A stretch of 64,000 bases of DNA. Origin: Chlorobaculum thiosulfatiphilum (lineage in GTDB: Bacteria; Bacteroidota; Chlorobiia; Chlorobiales; Chlorobiaceae). The DNA lies in contig NZ_VDCH01000009.1 of the NCBI RefSeq assembly GCF_006265165.1, forward strand, positions 17,207 through 81,206, read 5' to 3'. The notes under the pieces were generated by a model. That model made no database searches, was not told the origin of the DNA, and saw nothing but the letters and a program-made list of their open reading frames with translations. A program made the translations under genes and the position numbers. This document shows, one piece after another, positions 8,142-19,626 of this stretch (position 1 is the first letter of the stretch; each line of letters opens with the position of its first letter).

Positions 8142-9743
8142 ATGCCAAGAAAGCAGCTTAAGGGTGACACTCATGATCAGAAAGCGCAGATTGCCAGCGC
8201 TTTCGGCGAAATCGAGCAGTCGAAGATTTTTCTGGACAAGCGCTCCGAAAGCGCCGCGGTCAAGATGGACATTGCCGACCTGCTCAAGGAGATCATCCAG
8301 AAACAGCTCAGGAAAGATTACGATCCAGAGGTGGAGTCCAATATTTTCATCAATCCGGAGCGCGGCGATTTCGAGGTCTATATTCTGAAAAAAATTGTCG
8401 ATGACGTCGATCTTCCGACCATCGAAATCGATATCAACGAGGTTCGCAAGATCGATGATTCGCTCGAACTTGGCGACTATTACGAAGAGGGGCCGATCAA
8501 GCTCGACGATTACCTGACCCGCAAGTCGATACAGATCATCAAGCAGTCGGTGCAGAAAAAGGTGCGCGACCTGGAGCGTCTGGCCGTTTACGAGGACTGC
8601 CTCGAAAAGGTCGGCGAGGTGGTTGCCGGCGAGGTCTATCAGGTCAGGCCGAACGAGGTGATTTTCACCTACAACACCTCCAAGGATCACCGCGTCGAGC
8701 TGGTGCTGCCGAAGGCGGAGATGATGAAGAAGGACAATCCGCGCCGCACGCCGCGCATGAAGCTTTACGTCAAGCGCATCGAGCGCGAGAAGGTCAAGCT
8801 GCGCAACGACGACGGCTCCGTCGAGGAGCGCGAAAAGCCCGATGGCGGCATGAAGGTGATCGTCTCCCGCGTTGATGATCGTTTTCTCTACAAGCTTTTC
8901 GAAAGCGAGGTGCCGGAGATTCTCGATGGCCTGATCGTCATCAAGGGGATCGCCCGCGTGCCCGGTGAGCGGGCCAAGGTGGCCGTTGAATCGACCAGTT
9001 CGAGAATCGATCCTGTCGGCGCAACCGTCGGCTATCGCGGCAAGCGCATCCAGAGCATCGTCAAGGAGCTGAACAACGAGAATATCGATGTCATCTACTA
9101 CACCGACGAGCCGCAGGTTTTCATCGCCCGTGCGCTTCAGCCCGCCAAGATCGACCCCATGACGGTTCATGCCGACATGAAGACCCGCAAGGCGCGGGTG
9201 ATGCTCAAGCCCGACCAGATCAAGTACGCCATCGGCAAGAACGGCAACAATATCCATCTGGCCGAAAAGCTGACCGGTTATGAAATCGACGTCTATCGCG
9301 ACGTGATCGACAAGTCGCTCGAAGATCCGAACGACATCGACATCATCGAGTTCCGCGAAGAGTTCGGCGACGACATGATCTACCAGTTGCTCGATGGTGG
9401 TCTCGATACGGCCAAAAAGATTCTCAAGGCTGGCGTCGACGAGATCGAGGAGGCCCTTGTCGGCACGCAGAAAACCGAAGAGCTGTTCGCTTTCCCCAAG
9501 GGGCGCAACAAGACGGTGAAGCCGCGCGAACGCAGGATCTCTGATGAGGAGAAGCGCTACTGGAAGAAGATTGCCGAAACGATTTACCGCACGGTGCGCG
9601 AGCAGTTCAATGAAGAGGATTTCAAGGCGCTGCTCGACGACAGTCGCGACAGGTTGATGATGGGCGACATTACTATGGGTGACAGCACGATGGACGAGAG
9701 TCCGGAGCCGGAAGAGCGTCACGACGAAGAAGAAACAAACTGA
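8142..9743 (+). CDS. nusA: transcription termination/antitermination factor NusA
   Basis: NusA binds RNA polymerase and nascent RNA and modulates pausing, termination and antitermination. The 533-residue product has the N-terminal polymerase-binding domain (about 1-160), an S1 domain starting near EVVAGEVYQ, and two KH domains, the first with GYRGKRIQS and the second with YAIGKNGNNI. The C-terminus is short and acidic (SPEPEERHDEEE) and lacks the acidic repeats of E. coli NusA. Only about 65 bases separate it from rimP, so they are cotranscribed. Confidence 0.96.
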   Translation: MPRKQLKGDTHDQKAQIASAFGEIEQSKIFLDKRSESAAVKMDIADLLKEIIQKQLRKDYDPEVESNIFINPERGDFEVYILKKIVDDVDLPTIEIDINEVRKIDDSLELGDYYEEGPIKLDDYLTRKSIQIIKQSVQKKVRDLERLAVYEDCLEKVGEVVAGEVYQVRPNEVIFTYNTSKDHRVELVLPKAEMMKKDNPRRTPRMKLYVKRIEREKVKLRNDDGSVEEREKPDGGMKVIVSRVDDRFLYKLFESEVPEILDGLIVIKGIARVPGERAKVAVESTSSRIDPVGATVGYRGKRIQSIVKELNNENIDVIYYTDEPQVFIARALQPAKIDPMTVHADMKTRKARVMLKPDQIKYAIGKNGNNIHLAEKLTGYEIDVYRDVIDKSLEDPNDIDIIEFREEFGDDMIYQLLDGGLDTAKKILKAGVDEIEEALVGTQKTEELFAFPKGRNKTVKPRERRISDEEKRYWKKIAETIYRTVREQFNEEDFKALLDDSRDRLMMGDITMGDSTMDESPEPEERHDEEETN

Positions 9744-9828
9744 GAATTACCACGGGATTTCAGACAGGCGTCAGGGCGGCGGATTGTGGCGGAATTCCGG
9801 TAAGAGGATAATCATCCAGGAGAGGCCA

Positions 9829-12660
<2,832 letters not shown>

Positions 12661-12678
12661 GCTTAAAGGAGAGCCGAC

Positions 12679-13041
12679 ATGTCGATACGAACCGATAAAG
12701 TCTCCTCGTTGTTGCAGCGGGAGTTGAGCGCGATTTTCGAGAAGGAGCTGCCGAGAAGCGGCCCGCTGGTGACCGTGACCGAGGTGAGAATCACCGCCGA
12801 TCTCGGCATCGCGCGGGTCTATGTCTCCGTGATCGGCTCCGAGGAGCAGCGCGCGGAGGTGATGGAGTATCTTCACGCCGAAAACAAGATGATCCGCAAA
12901 ACGCTCTCTTCGAAAATCCGCCACCAGTTCCGGCGGATTCCGGAGCTGGCGTTCTACGAAGACCGCCTCTTCGAGCAGGCCAACCGGATCGAGCAGTTGC
13001 TCAAATCGGTCAAGCCTGCACGGGATGAAGCGCAGCAGTAA
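12679..13041 (+). CDS. rbfA: 30S ribosome-binding factor A
   Basis: RbfA is a single KH-type domain protein needed for 16S rRNA 5' end maturation and cold adaptation. The 120-residue length is normal. Family marks are VSSLLQRELSAIF at the start, the DLGIARVYVSV strand, and the RRIPELAFYEDR segment near residue 95. The ATG at 12679 is preceded by AAAGGAGAG, one of the better ribosome-binding sites in the window. It follows infB by 18 bases. Confidence 0.94.
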   Translation: MSIRTDKVSSLLQRELSAIFEKELPRSGPLVTVTEVRITADLGIARVYVSVIGSEEQRAEVMEYLHAENKMIRKTLSSKIRHQFRRIPELAFYEDRLFEQANRIEQLLKSVKPARDEAQQ

Positions 13042-13068
13042 CCCGAATTGTCCGGAACCGGGAGCGCG

Positions 13069-13794
13069 ATGATCGAACAAGGTCGCATGTCCGTCCTCAG
13101 CGAGGAGGGCGATTACCTGCTGGTTGACAAGCCGCTCGACTGGACTTCGTTCGACGTGGTGGCCAAGATTCGCGGCGCGTACAAGCGCCACGGCGCGAAG
13201 CGCAAGGTTGGCCACTGCGGTACACTCGACCCGAAGGCCACGGGCCTGTTGATTCTCGCCACGGGCCGCAAGACCAAGACCATCTCATCGCTTGAAATCC
13301 TCGACAAGGCCTACGAGGGGGTCATCAAGCTTGGCGCCAAAACGGCGAGCCACGACACGGAGGGCGAAGAGTACGATCTTCGCGATGCGTCGCATCTCGG
13401 CGAAGAGGCGATCCGCCAGGCCGCCGCATCGATGCTCGGCGAGCGGATGCAGCAGCCTCCGATGCACTCGGCGGTCTGGCACAACGGCCAGCGCCTCTAC
13501 GAGCTGGCCCGCAAGGGCCAGGAGGTCAAAGAGCGCAAGGCTCGCCGGATAGAGATTCACCAGTTTGACATTACCGGAGTGTCGCTGCCTTACGTCCACT
13601 TTTTCATCAAGGTTTCCAAGGGAGCCTATATCCGGGTGATCGCCCACGAACTGGGCGAACTGCTTGGCGTTGGCGGCTATCTCGCCGAGTTGAAACGGGT
13701 GGCGATAGGGCAGTACCAGCTTTCGGATGCGGCGAGCGTCGGCGAGATCGTTGACGAAATTGGCCGCGTCGCCATATCGGCCATCGAAGAGTAA
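13069..13794 (+). CDS. truB: tRNA pseudouridine(55) synthase
   Basis: TruB isomerises U55 in the T-loop of tRNAs. The catalytic aspartate lies in GHCGTLDPKATG (about Asp54 from this start), and the nearby LLVDKP and MHSAVWHNGQRLYELARKG blocks are typical. The product is 241 residues. The frame opens at a TTG at 13048; the ATG at 13069 is preferred and another ATG at 13087 is possible. It sits in the usual rbfA-truB-ribF order. Confidence 0.94.
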   Translation: MIEQGRMSVLSEEGDYLLVDKPLDWTSFDVVAKIRGAYKRHGAKRKVGHCGTLDPKATGLLILATGRKTKTISSLEILDKAYEGVIKLGAKTASHDTEGEEYDLRDASHLGEEAIRQAAASMLGERMQQPPMHSAVWHNGQRLYELARKGQEVKERKARRIEIHQFDITGVSLPYVHFFIKVSKGAYIRVIAHELGELLGVGGYLAELKRVAIGQYQLSDAASVGEIVDEIGRVAISAIEE

Positions 13795-13807
13795 AACAGC
13801 CAGAAGT

Positions 13808-14773
13808 ATGCGCGTCGTATTTTTGCAGGGCGATACGGTTCTCGATCCCGCCACCGGAATGCCGGTCGAGCTGACGGCTGAACCTTCAGCCGTGACCATC
13901 GGTTCGTTCGATGGACTCCATGTCGGCCACCGGAAGATCATCAGCTCCATGATCGGCCATGCCCAGGAACTCGGTCTCAGAAGCGTCGTGGTGACGTTCG
14001 AGCCGCATCCGAGGATCGTGCTCGACGGCAGCGACCGGTGCGCGGTGCGGCTGCTTTCCACTTTCGAGGAGAAGGTGAGCCAGTTCAGGACGATGTCGAT
14101 CGACCTTTTGTTCGTGGTGCGCTTCGACCGTGAGTTCGCCTCGAAAAGCTCCGAAGCATTCATTCGGGAGGTGTTGGTGCAGCGGCTCGGCGCGCGTCAT
14201 GTCACCGTCGGCTACGATCACGGCTTCGGCAGCAAGCGGGGCGGCAGTGAAGAGACGCTGCTCACGCTCGGCACGGAGTGCGGTTTCAGCGTCGATGTGG
14301 TCGGCGAGGTGATCGTCGGAGGTTCACCGGTATCGAGCACCCGGATCAGGCGCTTGCTCGACGCGGCAGAGATTCGCGAGGCCAACGAATGCCTCGGAGC
14401 GCCCTACTCGATCAGCGGCACGGTCATCGAGGGCGACAAACTTGGTCGCGCCATCGGCTTCCCGACGGCGAACCTTGCCCTTTCCGATAGCTGCAAAATG
14501 CTTCCGGCTCACGGCGTCTATGCTGCGAGCGTCGAGATCGACGGCCAGGAGTACCCGGCCATGATGAACATTGGCCGCCGCCCGACCGTCGCCGACAATG
14601 GCGAGGTGAGGGTGGAAGCCCACATCATCGGTTTTTCAGGCAATCTGTACGGACGCTTTCTGATTGTGCGGTTGCTTGGTTTCATCAGGGCCGAGCAGCG
14701 CTTCGCGTCGATCGATGAACTTCGGGCGCAGCTCGAACTCGATAAAAAAGAAGCGAGATTATACAAGAAATAA
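13808..14773 (+). CDS. ribF: bifunctional riboflavin kinase/FAD synthetase
   Basis: RibF phosphorylates riboflavin to FMN and adenylates it to FAD. The N-terminal FAD synthetase domain shows GSFDGLHVGHRKI (about residues 37-49) and the SSTRIRRLL motif. The C-terminal flavokinase domain shows GRAIGFPTANL and NIGRRPTV. Length is 321 residues, normal for the fused enzyme. The ATG at 13808 follows the truB stop by 13 bases, and upstream codons in this frame overlap truB. Confidence 0.95.
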   Translation: MRVVFLQGDTVLDPATGMPVELTAEPSAVTIGSFDGLHVGHRKIISSMIGHAQELGLRSVVVTFEPHPRIVLDGSDRCAVRLLSTFEEKVSQFRTMSIDLLFVVRFDREFASKSSEAFIREVLVQRLGARHVTVGYDHGFGSKRGGSEETLLTLGTECGFSVDVVGEVIVGGSPVSSTRIRRLLDAAEIREANECLGAPYSISGTVIEGDKLGRAIGFPTANLALSDSCKMLPAHGVYAASVEIDGQEYPAMMNIGRRPTVADNGEVRVEAHIIGFSGNLYGRFLIVRLLGFIRAEQRFASIDELRAQLELDKKEARLYKK

Positions 14774-14833
14774 TGTTACATTACAGGCCATTTTTTTATT
14801 TCGTTTTCACTCACACATTATACAGCAAACATC

Positions 14834-15103
14834 ATGGGTCTGACAAAAGAACACAAAACCGAGATTATTACGAAGTTTGGTGATTCTGCGACGGATACCG
14901 GAAAAGCGGAAGTGCAGGTTGCCCTGTTCAGCCGCAGGATCACCGATCTGACCGGTCATCTTCAGCAGCATCCCAAAGACAAACACTCACGCCGCGGCCT
15001 GTTGATGCTGGTCGGCAAGCGCAAGCGAGTGCTGAACTACCTCAAGAAAGTCGATATCGAGCGTTACCGCAAGGTGCTCGCTGATCTCGATCTGCGTAAA
15101 TAA
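14834..15103 (+). CDS. rpsO: 30S ribosomal protein S15 (uS15)
   Basis: This 89-residue product is full length for S15, which binds the central domain of 16S rRNA. Clear family blocks are GLTKEHKTEII at the start, GKAEVQVALFSRRI, and the HSRRGLLMLVGKR motif, ending with RYRKVLADLDLRK. A 60-base AT-rich gap separates it from ribF, so it may have its own promoter. Confidence 0.97.
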   Translation: MGLTKEHKTEIITKFGDSATDTGKAEVQVALFSRRITDLTGHLQQHPKDKHSRRGLLMLVGKRKRVLNYLKKVDIERYRKVLADLDLRK

Positions 15104-15121
15104 TTGGTATTGTGCACTGGA

Positions 15122-15147
15122 ACCTGCGGGGTTTCTGCTTCGCAGGT
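15122..15147. other. hairpin downstream of rpsO
   Basis: ACCTGCG at 15122-15128 is repeated inverted as CGCAGGT at 15141-15147 with a 12-base loop. There is no T-run, so it is not a canonical terminator. It could protect the rpsO mRNA 3' end or be chance. Confidence 0.35.
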
Positions 15148-15175
15148 ATCTTCAAGAATGTAAGATGGGAAGTGT

Positions 15176-16063
15176 ATGTTGGAAAGCATGACCGGATACG
15201 GCAGCGCCGAGCGTTCGGAAAAAGGCATGAAAGTGCTTGTCGAACTGCGTTCGGTCAATAATCGTTTCGCCGAAATCGGGGTCAAGCTGCCGCGGCAGTT
15301 GCTGTCGTGGGAGCTGGAGGTCAGGGAGCTGATCCGCGCCAGTTTCCAGCGCGGCAAGATATCGGCGTTCGTCCAGCTTCAGCTCGACGAGGCCGAGCAG
15401 TTGCCGGTGACCGTGAATCCCTCCAAAGTCAGGGCTTACAAGTCGCTTCTCGAAACCGTGCGCCGGGAGGCGGAAGTCGAAGCGCCGGTAACGCTTGATC
15501 ATGTCCTGCGTTTTTCCGAGATTTTCGAGTCTGACCACACCATTCTGGAGCACCCGGACGAAATCTGGCCCATCGCTCAGTCAGCCGTTGTCGAAGCTAT
15601 CGGTCATCTCAAGGAGATGCGCCAGAAAGAGGGCGAGGAGCTTGCCGGTGATTTCAGGGCGAGAATCGATGAAATCGAGCGCACACTCAAAGAGATCAAG
15701 GAGATTGCCGCCGGTAATCTCGAAGCGATCCGTAAACGGTTGGCCTCGAAAATCAGCGCCATTGCCGGACGCGACGTCGAGTACAGCAAGGATCGGCTCG
15801 AAATGGAGATCGTCATGGCCGCCGAGCGGCTCGACATCACCGAGGAGTGCATCCGCTTCAACAGCCACAACAAGTTTTTCATCGAAGAGCTGAACAACAG
15901 TTCAAGCGGCTCTGGCCGCAAGCTCAATTTCCTCCTGCAGGAGCAGCTCCGCGAGGCCAACACCATCGCGTCAAAGTCGCAGAACGCCGATATTTCGCAG
16001 AAGGTGGTGCACATCAAGGAGGAACTCGAAAAGGTCAGGGAGCAGCTTCAAAACATCGAATAA
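15176..16063 (+). CDS. YicC/YloC family endoribonuclease
   Basis: A 295-residue member of the YicC family, described as endoribonucleases acting on mRNA and small RNAs. It starts with the characteristic MLESMTGYGSAE block and has ELRSVNNRF at residues 23-31. The C-terminal half carries RLDITEECIRFNSH and the GRKLNFLLQEQLREANTI signature. It is followed five bases later by gmk, the usual neighbour (yicC-gmk-omega order in many bacteria). Confidence 0.92.
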   Translation: MLESMTGYGSAERSEKGMKVLVELRSVNNRFAEIGVKLPRQLLSWELEVRELIRASFQRGKISAFVQLQLDEAEQLPVTVNPSKVRAYKSLLETVRREAEVEAPVTLDHVLRFSEIFESDHTILEHPDEIWPIAQSAVVEAIGHLKEMRQKEGEELAGDFRARIDEIERTLKEIKEIAAGNLEAIRKRLASKISAIAGRDVEYSKDRLEMEIVMAAERLDITEECIRFNSHNKFFIEELNNSSSGSGRKLNFLLQEQLREANTIASKSQNADISQKVVHIKEELEKVREQLQNIE

Positions 16064-16067
16064 GCCT

Positions 16068-16655
16068 ATGAGCGCGGAACAGGTTTCTGGCCAGGGTCGG
16101 CTGATCGTCTTTTCGGCCCCGTCAGGCACCGGAAAATCGACGGTCGCCAAACTCGTGATGGAGCGTCTCGGATCGCTCGAATTTTCGGTCTCGGCCACGA
16201 CGCGCCAGATGCGCGACGGCGAGCGCGACGGCGTCGATTACCACTTCCTGAGCCGGGAAGCGTTCGAAAAAAAGATTGCTGAAAACGGCTTCATCGAACA
16301 TGAATTCTTTTTCGGTAACTTCTACGGAACGCTGCTCGACAAGACCGCCGAGGCGATCGAGGCGGGCCGCAATCTGCTTTTCGATCTCGATGTGAAAGGG
16401 GCGCTGAACCTCAAAAGCATTTTCGGAGAACGGGCGCTGCTCGTTTTTCTCAAACCCCCGAGCATGGAGGAGCTTGCCCGCCGCTTGCAGGTGCGCCAGA
16501 GCGAGAGCGCCGAGGCGCTCAAAACGCGGCTCGAACGGGCGGAGATGGAGCTGTCCCATGCCGGAGAATTTGATTTTGTCGTGGTCAACGACGATCTCGG
16601 GCGCACCGTCGATGCGGTCGCCACGCGGATCGCCGAGTTTCTTCCACAATCATAA
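16068..16655 (+). CDS. gmk: guanylate kinase
   Basis: Gmk converts GMP to GDP. The P-loop is SAPSGTGKST at residues 16-25, followed by the GMP-binding segment SATTRQMRDGERDGVDYHF and the later DLDVKGALNLK block. The 195-residue length is normal. It lies between yicC and the omega subunit gene and is almost certainly cotranscribed with both. Confidence 0.95.
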   Translation: MSAEQVSGQGRLIVFSAPSGTGKSTVAKLVMERLGSLEFSVSATTRQMRDGERDGVDYHFLSREAFEKKIAENGFIEHEFFFGNFYGTLLDKTAEAIEAGRNLLFDLDVKGALNLKSIFGERALLVFLKPPSMEELARRLQVRQSESAEALKTRLERAEMELSHAGEFDFVVVNDDLGRTVDAVATRIAEFLPQS

Positions 16656-16667
16656 CGCACTATTGCC

Positions 16668-17021
16668 ATGTCGGTCAAACCAGTTGATTTGAACAAGCTG
16701 AGAAGTACGCATGAAAATCTCTACGAAACCGTTGTAGCCATTTCGAAGAAAGCAAGGGAGATTCACGAAGAGGAGCGGGCCGAACTCGAAGAGCGCTTGC
16801 TGCCGTACAAGGAGATGATCCGGAACCCCGCTTCGGAGTCCGAATCGGAAAAGGTGTTTCCCGAACAGATCGCCATCAGCGTCGAGTTCGAGTGTCGCGA
16901 AAAACCCTCCCAGCAGGCGGTGGAGCAGTATTTTGATCATGAGTACGATTATGTTCTCGAAAAGAGTACCGAAACGAAAGTAGCGGAGGGCGAGGATGAA
17001 GATGAATCTGACGGGGATTAA
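16668..17021 (+). CDS. rpoZ: RNA polymerase omega subunit, Bacteroidetes/Chlorobi type
   Basis: A 117-residue acidic protein placed directly after gmk, the standard location of the omega subunit gene. The YETVVAISKKAREI segment (about 19-32) is the conserved Rpb6/omega helix, and the middle is charged and helical (EERAELEERLLPYK). The acidic tail EGEDEDESDGD is typical of this clade. Identification rests on that helix and on gene order. Its last 26 bases overlap the next gene. Confidence 0.78.
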   Translation: MSVKPVDLNKLRSTHENLYETVVAISKKAREIHEEERAELEERLLPYKEMIRNPASESESEKVFPEQIAISVEFECREKPSQQAVEQYFDHEYDYVLEKSTETKVAEGEDEDESDGD

Positions 17022-17496
17022 CCAGATCACGCTCCGGGTCAATGACGTCCGGCTGGCTGAGGAGTTCTACGCCGGAATTCTCGGTTTTCGGGTCGATCAT
17101 CGCGCCGGGGCGAACATTTCCTACCTGCGGATCAATTCAGACATGCTCGTGCTGGTCAAGGCGGAAACGCCGGGTTCGGCCGATGCGAGGGATATTCGCG
17201 TGGATCATTTCGGCTTCAGGCTGGCCTCGGACGCCGAGGTCGATGAGGCGGCCGTCTATCTCGACGATCGCGGCGTACATCTTGTTACACGTCCCGCGCA
17301 TCGCCGCGAGGGACGCGCCTTTTTCGTGATGGACCCGGACGGCAACCTGATCGAGTTTTACTCCATGAAAGCCACGGGCCTGGAGTCTCCGACGGAGAGG
17401 ATCGATACCCGCACGGCCAGCGAAATCGCCTCGGACTCCCGCCGTGAGCTTGCCGATACCGGCGAGGTAAAAAAGACGAGGCGCTCACGCAAGTAA
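16996..17496 (+). CDS. VOC (glyoxalase/bleomycin-resistance fold) protein
   Basis: A 166-residue vicinal-oxygen-chelate domain protein. It shows the fold pattern INQITLRVNDVRLAEEFY near the start and a closing FFVMDPDGNLIEFYS strand. The RVDHFGF segment gives a possible metal-binding histidine, and the glutamate of IEFY is the usual second ligand. After residue 130 comes a polar tail not part of the fold. Substrate unknown. It overlaps the omega gene by 26 bases, so its level is probably tied to that gene. Confidence 0.8.
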   Translation: MKMNLTGINQITLRVNDVRLAEEFYAGILGFRVDHRAGANISYLRINSDMLVLVKAETPGSADARDIRVDHFGFRLASDAEVDEAAVYLDDRGVHLVTRPAHRREGRAFFVMDPDGNLIEFYSMKATGLESPTERIDTRTASEIASDSRRELADTGEVKKTRRSRK

Positions 17497-17547
17497 GCCG
17501 GGAATCGCCGTTTCCTTGTTCCACAACCCTTCGACGGGATAACAGTC

Positions 17548-18720
17548 ATGCATATCGGTGTCCTCACCGGCGGCGGTGACGCCCCCGGCATCAACGCGTG
17601 CATCAAGACCATCGTGACGATCAGCGCCGAAAAGGGGCACCGGGTGACCGGTATTCGCCGGGGCTGGAACGGCTTGCTTGCCTTCGATCCCGACGATCTG
17701 GCTTCCCGCGCCGAGCACATCGCCGATCTCGATCCGGAGCTTGTCCGGCGAATCGACCGCACCGGCGGCACCTTGCTCCATACCAGCCGGATCAACCCCG
17801 GCAATCTCAAAAAGAAAGAGATTCCCGCATTTCTTCGCAACTCGCCGCACCTGCTGCGCTCGGGCCTGCATCACTCCGGAAACTTCGATCTGACCGATCA
17901 TGTGCTTCGCAGCATCGATGCGCTTGGCCTTGATGTCATCATCGTCATCGGCGGGGACGATACGATCGGCTACGCCGAGCATCTCTACCGCAAGGGGGTC
18001 AAGGTGATCGGCGTGCCGAAAACGATGGACAACGATGTTTACGGCTCCGACTACTGCATCGGTTTTGGTACGGCCGTGACCCGGAGTGTTCAGTACATCC
18101 ACCAGCTCCGCACCAGCTCCGGCTCGCACGAGCGCATCACCATCGTCGAGCTGTTCGGGCGCAGCACTGGCGAGACCTGCCTGGTCAGCGCCTATCTGGC
18201 CGGCGTTGACCGGGCGCTCATTCCGGAAGCGCCCTTCGATCCCGAAACCCTTGCCGAGTTCGTGATTCAGGACAAGGCGGCCAATCCGAGCCGCTACGCC
18301 ATGATCGCCATCAGCGAGGGCGCGCGGATGATCGGGAGCAAGATGATCGAATATTGCGGACGGCGCTACGACGAGGATGGCCACGAGCCTGCCGGAATCG
18401 GGCAACTGACCCGCGAAACCATCTCGATGCTGACCGGCCAGGAGGTGATCTGCCAGCCGCTAGGCTATCTGATGCGGTCGGGTATTCCCGACGCGCTCGA
18501 CCTGATGGTGGGCTTCAACTTCGCGCAGCTTGCCGTGGAGCTTGTTGCCGAAGGCGCCTTCGGCGTCATGGTGGCGCTTCAGCAGGGCATCTACACCTGC
18601 CTGCCGCTTTCGGAGGTCTCAACGAACACCAAACAGGTCGATATCAGCGAACTCTACGACCCGCGCTGCTACCGCCCGAAGATGAGAAGCGTCATGGGCA
18701 AGCCGATGTTTTTGTATTAG
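17548..18720 (+). CDS. 6-phosphofructokinase, predicted pyrophosphate-dependent type
   Basis: The 390-residue protein is a group A phosphofructokinase, with GGGDAPGIN at residues 8-16 and the PKTMDNDV catalytic block at 157-164. Two residues point to pyrophosphate as phosphoryl donor: Asp138 in GGDDT, where ATP enzymes have glycine (E. coli Gly104), and Lys158 in PKTMDND, where ATP enzymes have glycine (E. coli Gly124). PPi enzymes work reversibly, so it could serve glycolysis or gluconeogenesis from reductive TCA products. The ATG at 17548 gives a normal N-terminus. A periodic repeat lies downstream. Confidence 0.88.
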   Translation: MHIGVLTGGGDAPGINACIKTIVTISAEKGHRVTGIRRGWNGLLAFDPDDLASRAEHIADLDPELVRRIDRTGGTLLHTSRINPGNLKKKEIPAFLRNSPHLLRSGLHHSGNFDLTDHVLRSIDALGLDVIIVIGGDDTIGYAEHLYRKGVKVIGVPKTMDNDVYGSDYCIGFGTAVTRSVQYIHQLRTSSGSHERITIVELFGRSTGETCLVSAYLAGVDRALIPEAPFDPETLAEFVIQDKAANPSRYAMIAISEGARMIGSKMIEYCGRRYDEDGHEPAGIGQLTRETISMLTGQEVICQPLGYLMRSGIPDALDLMVGFNFAQLAVELVAEGAFGVMVALQQGIYTCLPLSEVSTNTKQVDISELYDPRCYRPKMRSVMGKPMFLY

Positions 18721-18767
18721 CAAGTTTCGCGGCGGCCTGGGAAATCGGGGATTCTGCGGGGGTTGGG

Positions 18768-18849
18768 TGCTGTGGGACTTATGGGACCGATGGGACTTGT
18801 GGGAGAAGAATTTGTCCACCAAGTCCACATTGTCCACCTCGTTCATTTC
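18768..18849. repeat. 9-nt periodic repeat element, copy A
   Basis: The left arm reads GTGGGACTT, ATGGGACCG, ATGGGACTT, GTGGGAGAA as four consecutive 9-base units (18772-18807). The right arm reads TTGTCCACC, AAGTCCACA, TTGTCCACC, TCGTTCATT (18812-18847). It fills the gap between converging phosphofructokinase and nucleotidyltransferase genes and ends at the latter's stop codon. See copies at 25982, 43040, 56974 and 60935. Confidence 0.8.
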
Positions 18850-19593
18850 TCACAAATACTCCTCGCCCAGCAGCAACTGTTCAGCTTCGCGGAGCTGTTC
18901 GGGGGTGTTGATGCCGCGGATTTCGTTGGGGTCGGCTACCTTGAAGGCGCACACCTTTTTGCCTTTGCCAAAGCAGATGCCGAACACGTCGGTGAGGTAG
19001 TATTCGCCTTGGGCGTTCTTGTTGGTGATGCTGTGCAGAGCTGAAAAAAGCTCGGCGGCGTTGAAGACGTAAACGCCTGAATTGATTTCACTTACCGCTT
19101 TCTCCGCCTCCGTGGCATCCTTCTGCTCGACGATTTTCAATACCTCTTCGCCTCCGCCGTTTCTGATGATTCTGCCGTATCCCGTTGGATCGGCCATTTC
19201 GGCAGTCAGCACCGTCGCGACCGCCTGCCGCGAACGATGGAAATCGATCAGCTCCCTGAGCGTACGCTCGGTGAAGAGCGGCGCATCTCCCGACAGGATG
19301 ACGACCTCTCCCTCAAAATCCTTCAGAAGCGGTTCCGACTGCATGACGGCGTGACCGGTGCCAAGTTGCGGCTCCTGCAAGGCGTAATCGACAGGAAAGT
19401 CAGCGGTTGCCGCCTGAACCAGTTCGGCCTGGTGACCGACGATGAGTACGATCTTGCCGGGATCGAGCGCCCGCGATTTTTCGATGACATAGGCCACCAG
19501 CGGCTTGCCGTTCGCTTCGTGCAGCACCTTCGGGAGATCCGATTTCATTCGTGTGCCTTTACCGGCGGCCATGATGACGATTGAAAGGCTCAT
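18850..19593 (-). CDS. sugar-1-phosphate nucleotidyltransferase (GlmU N-terminal domain only)
   Basis: A 247-residue nucleotidyltransferase of the GlmU uridylyltransferase type. The signature AAGKGTRMKSDLPKVLHE (residues 9-26) binds the nucleotide, and LGTGHAV and SGDAPLF follow in the usual order. The left-handed beta-helix acetyltransferase domain of bifunctional GlmU is missing, so it would only make UDP-GlcNAc or a related UDP-sugar. It is the last gene of an ompH-lptC-panD unit. The stop abuts repeat copy A. Confidence 0.85.
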   Translation of the reverse strand: MSLSIVIMAAGKGTRMKSDLPKVLHEANGKPLVAYVIEKSRALDPGKIVLIVGHQAELVQAATADFPVDYALQEPQLGTGHAVMQSEPLLKDFEGEVVILSGDAPLFTERTLRELIDFHRSRQAVATVLTAEMADPTGYGRIIRNGGGEEVLKIVEQKDATEAEKAVSEINSGVYVFNAAELFSALHSITNKNAQGEYYLTDVFGICFGKGKKVCAFKVADPNEIRGINTPEQLREAEQLLLGEEYL

Positions 19594-19626
19594 AACATTT
19601 TATTAAGTAAGGGGTTACGAGAAATT

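Noticed and set aside
8118..9722. Open frame of 534 codons antisense to nusA
   Set aside because: It mirrors nusA codons. NusA domains on the plus strand are complete.
9679..9828. 50-codon N-terminal extension of infB
   Set aside because: Most of it overlaps the nusA gene or the gap, and a ribosome-binding site and family-typical N-terminus are at 9829.
18768..18849. CRISPR array
   Set aside because: Units are only nine bases, contiguous and arranged in inverted arms without spacers; no cas genes were seen.
18763..19044. Short frame with MGLMGPMGLVG-like repeats starting in repeat copy A
   Set aside because: The repeated peptide is only the translation of the 9-base units, and the frame then runs antisense through the nucleotidyltransferase.
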